Part shown: piece by piece, positions 47,191 through 59,044 of the stretch
How the letters are laid out: every line of letters begins with the position of its first letter
Numbering within the stretch: position 1 is the stretch's first letter
Assembly: GCF_905163445.1 (NCBI RefSeq)
Contig: NC_053189.1
Span: 15,022,001-15,086,000 of the forward strand
Reading direction: 5' to 3'
DNA length: 64,000 bases
Origin: Pararge aegeria
Taxonomy: Eukaryota > Arthropoda > Insecta > Lepidoptera > Nymphalidae
Position numbers and translations under genes: made by a program
The notes under the pieces: model-generated
Told to the model about the DNA's origin: nothing
What the model saw: only the letters and a program-made list of their open reading frames with translations
Database searches by the model: none

Positions 47191-47582
47191 GGACTCATTT
47201 CACGTTTAAAGCAAATCATTTTATGACAAATATACTAAATTCCTAAACATCTGCTAAATTAATTTAATAATTCTAAGTTTCATCTTGTATTTTTTATTGG
47301 GTAGCAGAAGTGTCATCTTGAGTTTGTAGAACATATACGACATTACTACTAAGTAAGTTTCTGATGATTATCATAATTACGATGTTTAAAATGTATTTGT
47401 AAAAGATTCAAGAAATTGATTGATGTTTAAGAAAATTTCAGTGATAAACTAATACGGTTTAAAGAAGAAGGTATTTTGGATTGGAAGCAAAATTAAAGAG
47501 GACCTAATTAAGAAAAGCTATTTATTCATAAGTACAAGAAAAATGATCACCAACGACCCACTCACGTTCAGTATAATAATAC

Positions 47583-50500
47583 TTATTTGAGCAAAAATCC
47601 AAGCGGATTATTGAATGGTGAACTCCACATTGGTCTTACAGCGGGTGAAGGTTTTGGTTTGGAAGGCCCCACAAGACCTCCAAGTCCTGAATCCAATAGT
47701 CCCGATGATGGTATCTGGTTACCGGTTGGTCTCTGACCCTTGCCCGATCCTCCTAGCACTCCTTGATTTAGTATATTAACAGGCTTGACTAAGTCATTCG
47801 CGGTCCCCAGTAGTTTCGAAGGATCTAGAAGTTTCTCAAGGATACCTTTGCAGAAAGCTCCAGTAATTCTATCTGCCATATTACCCCACAAGCCCATTTG
47901 ACAGAATCTAAAAATAATAAAAAAAATATAATTTATAACAACAATTAATATATAATTATTATACATATATGCATGTAATAAATATTTTTTTGATTATGCG
48001 GTTGTATTACAACTCTCACTTCGGTAGAACACAAATTGAAAAAAATATAATATCAAAATAAAATAAAATGCTCTCTACTTGTCAATTTAATGCCAGACTT
48101 CTAGAATGATTAAATACAACTTTAACAAATTAAATAAATTAACTTTAAATTTTATAACTTTAAAATGCGGTGTATTCGATTATTGAGATTCCCATAAAAA
48201 GGACTGCATTCAGCCTGACTATAAGCCTGGCTACAGATCTCTTAGGAAACCAAAATATGAAAAAGTAATTGACTAATATTCCGCAGCTTTGCCAAAGTCA
48301 AGTAAAGTCAATTAACGGAAGATACCTTTTAGGATTAAAAAAAAATTGACAACGCACCTGAAATTCTTATCCACGGTTATCTTATCTCCAATTTTCAAGA
48401 ACTGCTCGCTATCCGCCGAATATGGCTTAAATCCAAGGAAATTCGAAAAAACGTTCTCATCGTTTGTCTTAGATGTGTTTGTCTCAGGTTTGCTGTGAGC
48501 AAACTTGGCGATGAGGGAAACAAATGAATCTCTAACTTTCACATCGGAGGAAGATATGTCTCCTGCTACAGATCTGCCCTCCTCGTCCAAAGGTTCGAAG
48601 ATGTAAGCCAATTCGTCACCATGGGCCGGCCCTTTGGCTTTTTTATCCGTGGGATTATTTGTTCCTTCTGTTGGAAATAGAAACATTACAACACAGTTTA
48701 TTGTGTTTAATGATAAAACAACTAAAACTAATAACAAATTGCAATAAAAGTTTTTTACAAGAATATGTTTCTCCCATATAGGTAAATACATTACCCAGCC
48801 CAGGGCTATTGATGGTTTTGCTTTTTTTTTAATTACCTGATTGCCATGGCTTTGCCTTGTGCTAAATAAGAGCCGAAACTCGGGGCTCTAATTTTTTAGA
48901 ACGAAAACTATTATTATGACAAATGACCATCCAGGACTGTTTACGCTTTTGCTTTTGTAATTGCCAGATTTCCGTATTTAGCCTTACGCTAAATAAGATG
49001 TCAATGGTTGAGCTGAATGAATGAACCGATTTTGATGGAATTTAGCACGCATTTAGTGCTTGCATCCTGGAGATGGAGTGCTTGCATAAAATTAGTTTGC
49101 TTTCTCAAAACTGCAATAGGATACATGTACTCACAGGATAACAAGTAAACAGGGATAAATAGAAGAACAACTTACGAGTCAGGGCAAGGCCAGGTAGAAA
49201 ATGCGAGCCCTTTGTAAGGTTACCGACATGCTCAAAGCTGTACAGGAACGCAGGCGCCGCCGCACTCCACTCCCTCACACTTTGGTACGCAGGGAAGTTG
49301 AAAAGTGCATCACCTGTTTAGATTTTTTTAAATATTTACAATAATTACCTATTAAGCGGATGTCCGGCGTGTGTTACTACACTAAAAAAAATGCAACGTT
49401 TTAGTGGTTTAAAATCATCCATTTGACCATCTTCACTTAATGGCCTTTCAAATGAAACATAAGTCCGTTGTCAACCGATGCGAAACAATTGTTAAATTGT
49501 GGTCTCTGTCAAAATATACTAGTATGAAGTAAGCAAATCGTCATGTATTTTTCTTTACAATTACGGTGATCATAAAGACCAGCGTAAAGAGTCCATCCCT
49601 CTTTCCTGTGAGTTAGACAGTCTAAAAACGCTGAAGACAGTTACTTATGAAATTTAATTAAATGCAATTATTTTTTAGAAGCTTTCTGTAGCTACTTGCG
49701 GTTGTACACAAAGCCTTCTGTTAAGGCCTTCCCTATCAACAGAATGTAGGGAGCCTGCTCCCTACTTCGTGTTGATGACAATAATGTTTAAATCGGATTT
49801 TTTTAGTAATTAGGTAGGTACCAAAAATTATCAGTTGATAGATACATTTATTTTGACAACTTCGCTGGTGCAGAGATGAGCAATGTGGTTTTAATTAGAA
49901 GGTCCCAGGTACCATTTCCGGCAGGGGCAATTTATAAATCTATAATTTCTTAATTTTCTCTGTCCAGTGGCTAGGCTTCGACCGGGGCTAGTTACCACCT
50001 TACCGAAAAAGACGTACCTACCGCTTAGCATTACGTTAGAGTCAATGACGCGTAAAGACCGATTAGGGGAATGGGTTTTATATAACTGCCATACTCCCTA
50101 ACAGGTTATTCCGCTACCATTTTAGACTGCCATCAGGTGAGATTGCTATCAAGTGCTAGCGTGTAGTGGAATGTAAAGAAAAAAAAATGGTTAACGGTTA
50201 ACAGATTGGGAAAATATAGTACAATTAAAAATAAATAAATATTCTAGGACAATACACAATTCGCCATCTAGCTCCAAAGTAAGCGTAGCTTGTGTTATGG
50301 GTACTAAGATAGCTTTTGAATATTTTTTTTTTTTAGGGATATAATACACATAATTACTAATTCCTTATTATTTATTACTAGATATGTAAATACAGATAAA
50401 CACCCAGACACCGAAAAACAATCATGTTCATCACACAAACATTTTCCAGTTGTGGGAATCGAACCCACGGCCTAGGACTCAGAAAGCAGGGTTGTCCACT

Positions 50501-53500
50501 GCGCCAGTCGGCCGTCACAATTATTATTATTATATTTCGTATGCAGGTAACCAACTCCCTAATAGAATCCCCTCGTCGGGGTTCAAAAGCTATAAATAAT
50601 AGGGATCTGGGAATTGTTGCAGCTGCCGTTTTTAGGGTTATGTACCAAAACACCTATTCACATCGGTCTCTTGTGGTGCAAATTTCGCGTCTTCATTAGT
50701 TACTACCACAGACCAGTGCTGCCAGTGCTGTGTTGTAAGTACTAATAATACTATCTTACTTTGGTTTAAATTATTACAGCATTGTTTTAGCATAGCGAAG
50801 ACTACGATAATATAAAACAGTATAGAATATATTAATATAACTATTACATGTAATGCATATATACATGGTAGCATGTAAATATATAGTATAGCAATACACA
50901 CATCGCCATCAAGCTCCTAAGTATGCGTAGCTTATGTTTTGGGTACTGATATGACAGATGAATATTTTCATGAATAATATACATAAATACTTATATTATA
51001 CAAATAAACACCCAGACAATGAAAAACATTCATGTTCATCACACAAACATGTTCAAAAAGCAGGGTCGCTACCCACTACGCCAATCGGCCGTCAAATGTA
51101 TGACAAGAGATTAAAAGAGATATTTTCTCTATTGCCTTCGTTTTACTTTCCCGTTTTTATGTGGCCCGTTTTGCCTACTGAACTATTCTGGTATCTATAT
51201 TCGAGAATATTTCAAAAGGTGAAATATATAATTAAAACATATTTAAATCTTATTAAAACAACTAATTTAAGCACATTAATAGCTTTAGTACAGGTTTTAA
51301 CAGCTGGAAACGTCAACAAAGCCTATTTATATTTACCAGTGGCTTCAACAACTTGGCTGAGAACATCAACTGCTTTAGTCGAGGTATCAAGCAGAGCTCC
51401 ATAGTATTCCGGTAGTGGCAGTACATTTTGAATGCCCACGACGTCCAAACCTCCAACCGTCTCCATTACACCCCGGAGGTTACCGATCAGATCCTTCTTG
51501 ATGAAATCTGTTACTGCTTTCGCTTGTTGAGTGAGGAAGTTTGAATATTTTCCTGGAATTTAAAATAAAGGTAGTAAGAGGCGGACGGACGACATCAAAT
51601 GGATTCATCCGACCAAGGCACTTGACCATAGAGTGAGGAAATCCACTGTTGGAGAATAAATTGTTACAGCAGTGATCGTTCATCGGTTAAAATGATTACG
51701 ACAATAAGTAAAAATAATTCAAAAAACTGTCTACAGAAACACTGCTACGTAATTGCTATAAAAATTTCAGAACGCATCGCCCGACTTAAAAATACGTGAA
51801 CAACAACTTTTTAAAACCCTCATAATGATTCTGAAATATTTATTTTCAAGGAGGGTTAAAGTCGGACGGGGTGCGGTCGGCTGTAAAAAATATTGGTAAA
51901 ACGAAACAAATCTGTCAGTTTAAAGAAGACATTTTTTACTGATAACGTGTGAGAAGGGCAATAAGATGATAATGTTCTTAAAATAAGTATTCATAATACT
52001 CAATATCAAAAAAAATCTGATTAAATTTAATGCAAAAAGGATAAGTGCTTCAAAATTTAACGAGTATGTCACGGAAAGGAATAGATTTATTCTCAAAAAT
52101 TAACTTATGAGTATAATAATAAAACACTCCCACACACATGGCGTGCTACTTGATTAGGTGCAGTAAGGTGCTTAAAAACCCCCTCAATATAAACCGCACC
52201 TCAATTACCATCATTCTAGGAAGATACCATGAGATTGCGGTTAACTAAAAGCTATCTAAGAAAGAAGGTGTAAGGGTATATGGTTACTATACCGGACATA
52301 CATATAACAGGTTAGCCCACTACCATCTTAGACTACAACAACACGAACATTAGGTGAGATTGCAGTCAAGGGGTAACTATAGTGTAATCAAAAAAAATAT
52401 GGCATGTTCGACGTAATTTAGAGGCCAAGGATTTGTTGCATTTAGTAAAAGCGTTGGTAAATTCATGTTCCAAAGTCAAATCGGACTCATAGTCATACTG
52501 TCTTCGAGCACTAATAAAATGCATTCAGTGCGTGAATCAATACATAGTAAAAGCAAAGTAGCTTCTAGCTGTCCCTATAAACATGCTTAGATCTTTAAAA
52601 CTACGCATCGGATTTGTATGCGGCTATTTTATAGATAGTGATTCAAGAGGAAGGTTTATATGTAGGATACATGAATAATATCTAGAAACAGTAATAATTT
52701 TAAAGGTGACTAATGTGATGTCGTGAGCAAACACATTTTTTGCGCTTACTTGCAAACGCAGGCCCTACGAGATGGATCAAAATAATGTTTTACAGTATTG
52801 TACATCGTAAAACGGTCTACAAAATATTCCGCGATGGTATATGTTTATCTCCAAAGGTTGAAAAGCGCAGGTATGGTGGCGGGCGCGACATTAAATTTGT
52901 CGAAGAACAAATTCCGATACAAACTCACATACATTGCACCCGTGCGAAGCCGAAGCGAGTCGCTAGTGTATCAATAAAATAGAAACTCGATGAATATCAA
53001 AATAGAAAAACAAAGTATAGAAAGTTATCTATGGACAAACGTTTATATTCCTTGGGCTTTGATTCTCTGACTAGAATAATTTTAAATACACTAACTTTAG
53101 TTCATGTAATTCGGTATATGAATGAGTCTACCTATTAGGTATATTGTTTATTGAGGCAATTATTTATGATATAGTATTTGGTACGTATTTTACAATAATA
53201 AGGCTAAATGTGAGGGCTAAGGGCTATGCTGAGTTAAGGCTGTAAAGTTTGCCATTGTAATGGTAATTAACCAGTAATTCGTTCGTTAAATTTTTTTTTT
53301 TTTTTACCATAAACAGCACGTGAAGTCTCTGCAGACACAACGCCCGTCAGCATTGCGTTTCTCTGACGCTTCTTTTTTAAAGACTCATTGGGTTTCTCTT
53401 CTACCAAAGGCGGTAAACCACGCTCATCGTCTTTCCCTTCCGATCGGGGTCCGGAACCTATAACACGTCAGTAATAATAAATTCAGTAATCACACAAGTT

Positions 53501-56500
53501 TCAATTCTATTGTACTTAAATCTTTAAGCTAAACTAAATTGCGAGGTAAAAAGGTAGTCTGTCCTTTACCCAATATTGCTATGTGAGAAGGATAGCACTA
53601 TTAATTGTGTTGACAATGTAGTTTAGTTTTAATATGTTTGTACATAGAATTGGAACTACTAAATGATATTTGGACGTAGGTAAATATATATCTAAGGACG
53701 AGAGGCTGAAAGTAGAATGAATTGGCTTTCCATGATCATTATATCGATAGACTATGATTATTTTATCAAGCCAATTTGTTTAGATTCTATTATGAGATTC
53801 AAAGTTTATATTGTAGAAAGTAAAGCGGTAAGATAAAATAACTTATAACTTAACTAGGTATAAAAAGAGAATCTAAAAACTTTTTCTTAATGAAGGAAGT
53901 GAGGGATAGTTTCAGAGAATCTAATCCTTAAAGCAGGAAGATGGCGTAAAATAGAAAAAGTATTCCTAAATATGCCTGTATAATATTTTTTTTGGGTAGG
54001 CAGTGCTTTTGTGCATGTATGCAGAGCAGGCCCTTGGTTTATATAATATAACATACCAACAGATAAAGCTTTTATAAATATACATAACAATTAGGTATAG
54101 CTCAAAAATTATGTCTGTAGTCTGTACCTAAAAGAATGTGCGTGGGAGTAGGTACGATAAGTCGACCTTTTCCTGTGGCAATGATTATAATATATAATAC
54201 CGCATTTAAATATTTTTGAAATGAAAAATAATTAATGGGCAACTTACTTTACAAAGATTATAATTTAAAACCCCGCAAAAAACAATTTCTTCAAATTCAA
54301 ATCTTGTAGGTACCAACCGCCAAGCAGACAGTCCATGAGATTATCAAAATTATCAAAATTAAGCTTAATTTGCTATACTCCGCGAAAAGAATAGCTTCTA
54401 TCCAATAGTCCATGAGATGTTATGTTGAAAATCATTGCCGATAAACAGAGCAACACTAAGCAGGTCATGTAAGGAACACGACCTGCAACGTGCCACCCTG
54501 TGCAGGGCAAGCGTGGGTGGGCAACCGCCAACCACGCCCTTAAGACCGAAACACACCAGAGCCAGAGCTCTGGCAAAAAAAGCTCTACAACTAAATAAAA
54601 TTTATAAAACCAAGTTTTGTTATCCATGGTTTGGTCACGTAATAACTAAATGTTTTTCCGTGATATTAAGTAACCAACTTTATGCTTACCTTCAGTACCA
54701 GAAATATCCTCCAAAAATGCTCTAGTGTTCAACATATCTCCTTTGATATCTTTATCTACCTGTATAAAATAAAACCTGTTATTGGTGGTCCATTCTAATA
54801 ACATATTTTTAACAGTGCTTTTTAACCTTTTTGCAAAGTAATAATTACAGACGGATCTGGGAAAAGACCCACTGACTGATTTGACAAGCAATTTTTGTAA
54901 GCAATAACACTAACATATCTCCCACCTCTTCAACGCTTTTTGTTGTCTTAAAGAACTATACTTAGTTTTTTACAACCTATTTGTCCACATGCTTACTGTT
55001 CGTATACCTTACTTATCTATCATTTATTGATTTAAATTTTTTGTTTTGTTAATTCTTAACAATGCTTAAAAAAAAAACAATAAATTTTTAAGAAAAAACA
55101 TCCACCCTCCGCTTGCGGGGCTTTTGAATGCCCAAGCAACCGTACTGTTCGTATTATTGTTAGTTATATTGTTGTATACAATTGTTAGCAATTATGTGGG
55201 CAAATATAAAATTTCTTTTTTTCTTTCTTTCAAACTTAATCTTTAATAAAACTAAATGGTACCTGCACGATTTTTTCCATGGGCAGTTTCCTCAAGCACA
55301 TAATCAAGCTTTCAGGTGGAGCTTTAGGGCATCCTGTCTTTTCAGCCACGGCCTCTGAGTGTTCAATGGTCTGCGTTTCATTCCTTATCGCGCCGGGAGA
55401 CAGAGGTGCTCCTGACAGCGCCACTACTCCTGCTGAACGTCCTTCAGGTGTTAAGCCCACGAGGGATGCTGCACTACCGCCGGATCCGTGACCCGCAACG
55501 ACCACACGTGACGGGTCTCCACCGAAGAACTCTATGTACTCTTTAACCTTAAACCACGGAGTAAGGATATATATTATTACTGTTTATTTGAACACCACAA
55601 CAAGTCAGAAGAAAAGCAAAAACTGAAAGTAATTGGATACAAAAGGCGGCTTCATCGCTTAGGAACGATGACTTTCAGGTAGCCAGGCAGAGTTATACAG
55701 AGATCCCCCGAAGTCTTCTAGAATCTAGACAGAGTAGTGCGGGGCAAAGAAAGAATTACTTTTCGTCTAGTCTGACGCTTCAGCCGTGACGTTCAGTAAT
55801 TATCACTACAAAGATTTGCCGCCAAGTCGAAGTTCAACCGCTAGTTCTTGGTAAACATAGTATATGTAATTTAAAAAGAAAAACACGATTAAAAACTTCT
55901 GAAACTGCGAGGTGTGAGTTGTTTTTTTACTTTTTCAACCTTAAATAATATAATATTATCACTTTAATGCATATCAGCTCCGATGCACAATAGTGAAAAC
56001 AATGAAAAAAAGATTTTAGTGCCCTCCTATCTATCTACCTCATTAGTTATGTGCGTTTTAAGTAATTAAAATGTCATTTACCTACTTCAATGGTGAAGGA
56101 CAATAACGTGAGGAAACCTGCATGCCTGAGAGTTCTCCATTATGTTCTCAAAGGCGTGTGAAGTCTAACATTTCACACAGGGTCGTGCCCTGTATTGGGC
56201 CGGTTATGAATTGATACGATGATGGCCTAAAGCCATCATAGGTATTACAGTAACGCAGAAGTTAATACGTATGTACGTAATGTAGAAAACGAAGAGTCTG
56301 ACTTATAAAACATAGCGTAGAGGGAAAAATAGGAAAAAGTTTAATAACACATGTATTTTCTTACCCACTCAAGCCCGGCGCGAATGTCAAACAGTCCAGT
56401 GTTCCCCGACGCGTCCTTTTGTCCCGTGCTTAGGAAACCGAGAGAGCCCAGACGATACTGCACGGTCACTAGTATCGTGTCCTTTTGAGTTAAATGCTGG

Positions 56501-58449
56501 CCCTGTAAATAAACCACATAATGTCGAAAATCTGCCGATCTTATATTCATAAATGTCATCCCAATAATATCTTACCCCGTATTGAGTAGCAGATCCAGTT
56601 CTGTAATTACCGCCATGAATAAATATGACAACAGGAGAACCTATAACAAAAGACGTTTAGCTCAGTTTGTTGCTGAAACTCTCCTAAAACTAAACTCTAT
56701 TCTAAAATAAGGACATGGTCTGGACAGGTTAAGGGAATGAAGGCTTAAAAACTGCAAACAACAGATTTCTAATAAGTGGAAACTAAGTAAGGAATGATTG
56801 TTGTTTGAACTCGCATATCTTCAATTCATTCAAGCTGTGTGCATTTTAAGCATATTTCTTAGAGTTCACCATTATGTTTTCAAAGGCGCGTGAGGTCTAA
56901 TCATTCACACTTGGCCATAGTCGTGGACTACGGCCTAAACCTTTTTAAACCTTTTTAACGCGAAAACGACGGGGTGTTATAAGATTAACGTGTGTGTGTT
57001 TGAGTGTGTTTGTGTCTGGCTGTGGCATCGTAGCTCCCGTAAGGATGGACCGATTTTGATTTTGTTTTTTTTGTTTAAAGGTAAATTAGTCGGGACTTGG
57101 AGTGTTCTTAGCTATGTTTGATGAAAATCGGTCCACCACATAATGGCGGATTACATATTTTTCCAACTCCTTTAGCCCATATGGACATCAAAAGAAATGG
57201 CAAGAGTAGTATTTTTTGGGGGTTTTTTAACTTTTTTATTCATTCTGGGAGGACAGTGAAACTGAAGACGCGTGCGTTGCAGATGGCCGGTAAAGATGTG
57301 ATAACAATTATTATAATCCACATAAAATACCTTGTTCATCCCCAGGCATCTTTGGTGCAAATACATTAAGACATAAGCAGTCTTCGTTGCCAATGATTTG
57401 CCCCGATCCTCGAGGGTCCAGTTGCGGGCAAGGCGCACAGTACCTTGTGGCATTGATCTCCCCAGCCAAATATTGTCGTACTGGCCGCTGGAATCTTCTT
57501 TCACCCATTGGCGGTTCGCCATATCTAAAACAAGTCCAATGGTTCTTATCCACAGACCTACCTAGTCAGAAAAGAAAATGCTACTAAACTATTTTGAATA
57601 ATGATTCTTCATAGATTAACTATCCTGATACAAAAAAATTAGAGTTAGTCCTTTTTTAAACTTTTTAGGTTTATTTAATACCTATTTCACAATTATTTAA
57701 TCGTCAAACTTTTTTTAAATCAGACCTTAGTATGAGATGAAAAAAATATTGATAGCTAAATGACAACAACCGTGTATTCTTCATAATTCAATGTTCTGAC
57801 ATTTATAGCTTCAAATCTGTGGCATACCGAGTGTAGTAACATTTATGCCCACAACATAAATTAATAAAACCAAAACATTCAGGTTAAGCCGCGGGCAAGG
57901 CTGATATAGGTATCAGATGTGTATGTGGAGACGCCAGCTGAGTACAATAATGAATGCAGGTAAGTACTTGTAGCCCAATCTGCGGTCAGTGCGGAATGTT
58001 TTTCTTTATTCCACTACAAGGTAATTGCAATCTCTCCTAGGGGAGATCTCTATAAGGAATTGCAATCTCTCCTAATCTGCTAGGGGGTATGGCAGTTATA
58101 AGCCACACTCCTAATCGGTTTCTACGCGACATTGTACCGGAACTCTAAATCGCTTGACAACACGTGTTTGTTCGTAGGGCCTCCCTACAAAAAACTGATA
58201 TACTCGTATCTTCAGTTGTACATTAGGCAGTACATTGTTCGATGTCATACGATGATGATACCTTATGCCAGCGAACGTGTAATAGCCCAGCCGGTCGTCC
58301 TTCAGACCCTCCAATCTGGCACTCAAGCCATGCTTTTGCGTGAATACCACAGCAGCGTCGGGCTCTGGCGCGGCCGCGGGTGCTCCACCCACCACCGCCG
58401 CTGCTGGTGCCGCGGAGAAGGCGAACACACATAGACACAACCACAGCAT
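47583..58449 (-). CDS. Carboxylesterase-like secreted protein lacking the catalytic serine
   Basis: Eleven exons join in phase to 692 aa (minus order): 58262-58449, 57331-57524, 56576-56640, 56365-56502, 55263-55547, 54690-54759, 53308-53457, 51337-51552, 49176-49313, 48358-48667, 47583-47907. A signal peptide (MLWLCLCVFAFSAAPAAA) is followed by the alpha/beta-hydrolase hallmarks FAGIRYGEPPMGERRF and NEDCLCLNVFAP. The oxyanion motif FIHGGNY is at about 134-140. The nucleophile elbow FFGGDPSRVVVAGHGSGG puts glycine 216 where G-E-S-A-G-G has serine. The acid (Glu357 in GVVSAET) and histidine (His497 in PAHGDELAYIF) are kept. This fits non-catalytic cholinesterase-like proteins such as the glutactin/neurotactin type. 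A tail of about 100 residues rich in Gly, Pro and Ser ends NNPLGFLLK; no membrane segment is seen. Exon 7 inserts a charged, Lys/Glu-rich stretch. Use of the neighbouring serine cannot be excluded. Confidence 0.9.
49905..50185 (+). mobile_element. Dispersed repeat family 3, long copy (esterase intron 8)
   Basis: GGCTTCGACCGGGGCTAGTTACC, AAGACGTACCTACCGC, ATGACGCGTAAAGACCGATTAGG, TGCCATACTCCCTAACAGG, GGTGAGATTGCTATCAAG and GTGTAGTGGAATG are in family order. With the copy at 21205 it defines most of the consensus. Confidence 0.75.
50255..50515 (-). mobile_element. tRNA-derived SINE, family 2 (esterase intron 8)
   Basis: On the minus strand it starts GACGGCCGACTGGCGCAGTGG, with a B box GTGGGTTCGATTCCCAC (50453-50469). 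It ends in the CGCCATCTAGCTCC region near 50262. A T-rich run and a short AT-rich insertion interrupt its 3' half. Confidence 0.85.
50890..51098 (-). mobile_element. tRNA-derived SINE, family 2, B box deleted (esterase intron 8)
   Basis: Same family and orientation as the copy 375 bp away. The head GACGGCCGATTGGCGTAGTGG is present, but the B-box segment is missing between the ACAAACATGTTC and AAAAAGCAGGGTCGC blocks (about 51045-51056). It lies about 240 bp from exon 8. Confidence 0.8.
52290..52395 (+). mobile_element. Dispersed repeat family 3, fragment (esterase intron 7)
   Basis: AACAGGTTAGCCCACTACC, TAGGTGAGATTGCAGTCAAG and a short A-rich tail match the 3' third of the family. Confidence 0.65.
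52560..52985 (+). repeat. Mobile-element fragment ending in GCGAGTCGCTAGT (esterase intron 7)
   Basis: The 3' end CACCCGTGCGAAGCCGAAGCGAGTCGCTAGT resembles a very common lepidopteran repeat end. The CTAG terminus after a short GC hairpin would suit a Helitron. The left border is not resolved and the class is a guess. Confidence 0.35.
53925..54030 (+). mobile_element. hAT-type MITE, internal fragment (esterase intron 6)
   Basis: AAGCAGGAAGATGGCGTAAAAT, then GGGTAGGCAGTGCTTTTGTGC, matches the bodies of the MITEs at 17364 and 24434. The terminal repeats are lost. Confidence 0.6.
55090..55145 (-). mobile_element. 3' UTR fragment of the retroelement seen at 46527
   Basis: Inverted copy of CCGGTTGCTTGGGCATT and AAAGCCCCGCAAGCGGAGG, found after the stop of the ORF fragment at 46527-46715. 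Confidence 0.7.
55640..55700 (-). repeat. Stem-loop tail of a dispersed element (esterase intron 4)
   Basis: AAAAGGCGGCTTCATCGC, a short loop, GATGACTTTCAGGTAGCCAGG: reverse orientation of the tail at 46340, more diverged. Confidence 0.55.
56040..56228 (+). mobile_element. Truncated SINE, family 1 (esterase intron 4)
   Basis: TTATGTGCGTTTTAAGTAAT, TTCAATGGTGAAGGACAATAA, CATGCCTGAGAGTTCTCC and GGGCCGGTTATGAATTGAT are in family order, followed by a GAT-rich tail. The tRNA head is missing and part of the central block is deleted. Confidence 0.75.
56815..56942 (+). mobile_element. Truncated SINE, family 1, second copy (esterase intron 2)
   Basis: TTAGAGTTCACCATTATGTTTTC, GTGAGGTCTAATCATTCAC and GTGGACTACGGCCTAAACC match the family body. 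It runs directly into the dispersed repeat starting at about 56948. Confidence 0.7.
56948..57170 (+). repeat. Dispersed repeat with CGATTTT/ATCGGTCC blocks, copy 2 (esterase intron 2)
   Basis: ACGCGAAAACGACGGGGTG, GGCATCGTAGCTCCCG, GGATGGACCGATTTTGAT and GATGAAAATCGGTCCACC parallel 27195-27440 in the same orientation. Confidence 0.65.
58003..58175 (-). mobile_element. Dispersed repeat family 3 copy with internal duplication (esterase intron 1)
   Basis: Inverted tail TTATTCCACTACAAGG, then AATTGCAATCTCTCCTA repeated twice within 50 bp (58024 and 58056), GGGGGTATGGCAGTTATA and TTTCTACGCGACATTG. The duplication is private to this copy. Confidence 0.7.
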
Positions 58450-59044
58450 CGCTAATACTAAATCACCCTCTGATTAAAACGAACGCTGTGGCACAGTTTG
58501 GTCAGATACAAACGGAATTCGCAACCCACACTGGCAGATTAATCTTTTTGGACTTCCGCTGGAGAACTACTGATTGCATATTATTAGGCATAAAATACAA
58601 CGGTTGGATGAATGTTTTCGCAAGTAGGTATTCTGAGAATTTTAGAAGGAGAAATAAGCAATTTCTTAATAATTCCCATTTGCCTTCCAATTATTAGGTA
58701 CCTACCTACCTAGTACCTACACAATGCGCGCATAGTTGGTCTACAACTTTGGTTGGTATGGTAAGATGGGTAACTATGCAAGGTAGGTACTTTTGAAGTA
58801 GGTATGCTAACATATTTTGAGTTACCACTACTTTCATTGTGCGTCTGCAAATTCAAAGTTAGGTATGCTGGCTACTTTGGAGGTAAATACCTAGGCCTCG
58901 ACTATGTTAGAGGTAGAGTCGTTGGAGTTAGGACTTCTTCTAGGTTAGGCTTCTTTCAAAGTACAGCAATTACTTTAGCGGTGAGCCTAGGAGTAGCTAC
59001 GTTGGCGTTACGAAATATTTTTCCAAGGTTTGGCCGCTACATAT
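58450..59044. other. Upstream region of the esterase-like gene
   Basis: No TATA box or other strong core element was recognised in the 100 bp upstream of the ATG. Repeated GTAGGTACCTACC-like strings occur around 58697-58805. No gene was seen; the plus-strand frames are short and unremarkable. Confidence 0.4.

Larger units (their letters stand above)
44941..47582. other. Spacer with retroelement remnants
   Basis: AT-rich DNA with a stem-loop tail (46340-46395), a LINE C-terminal fragment (46527-46790) and a large hairpin (47107-47190). The final part probably contains the 3' untranslated region of the esterase-like gene. No other gene was seen. Confidence 0.55.
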
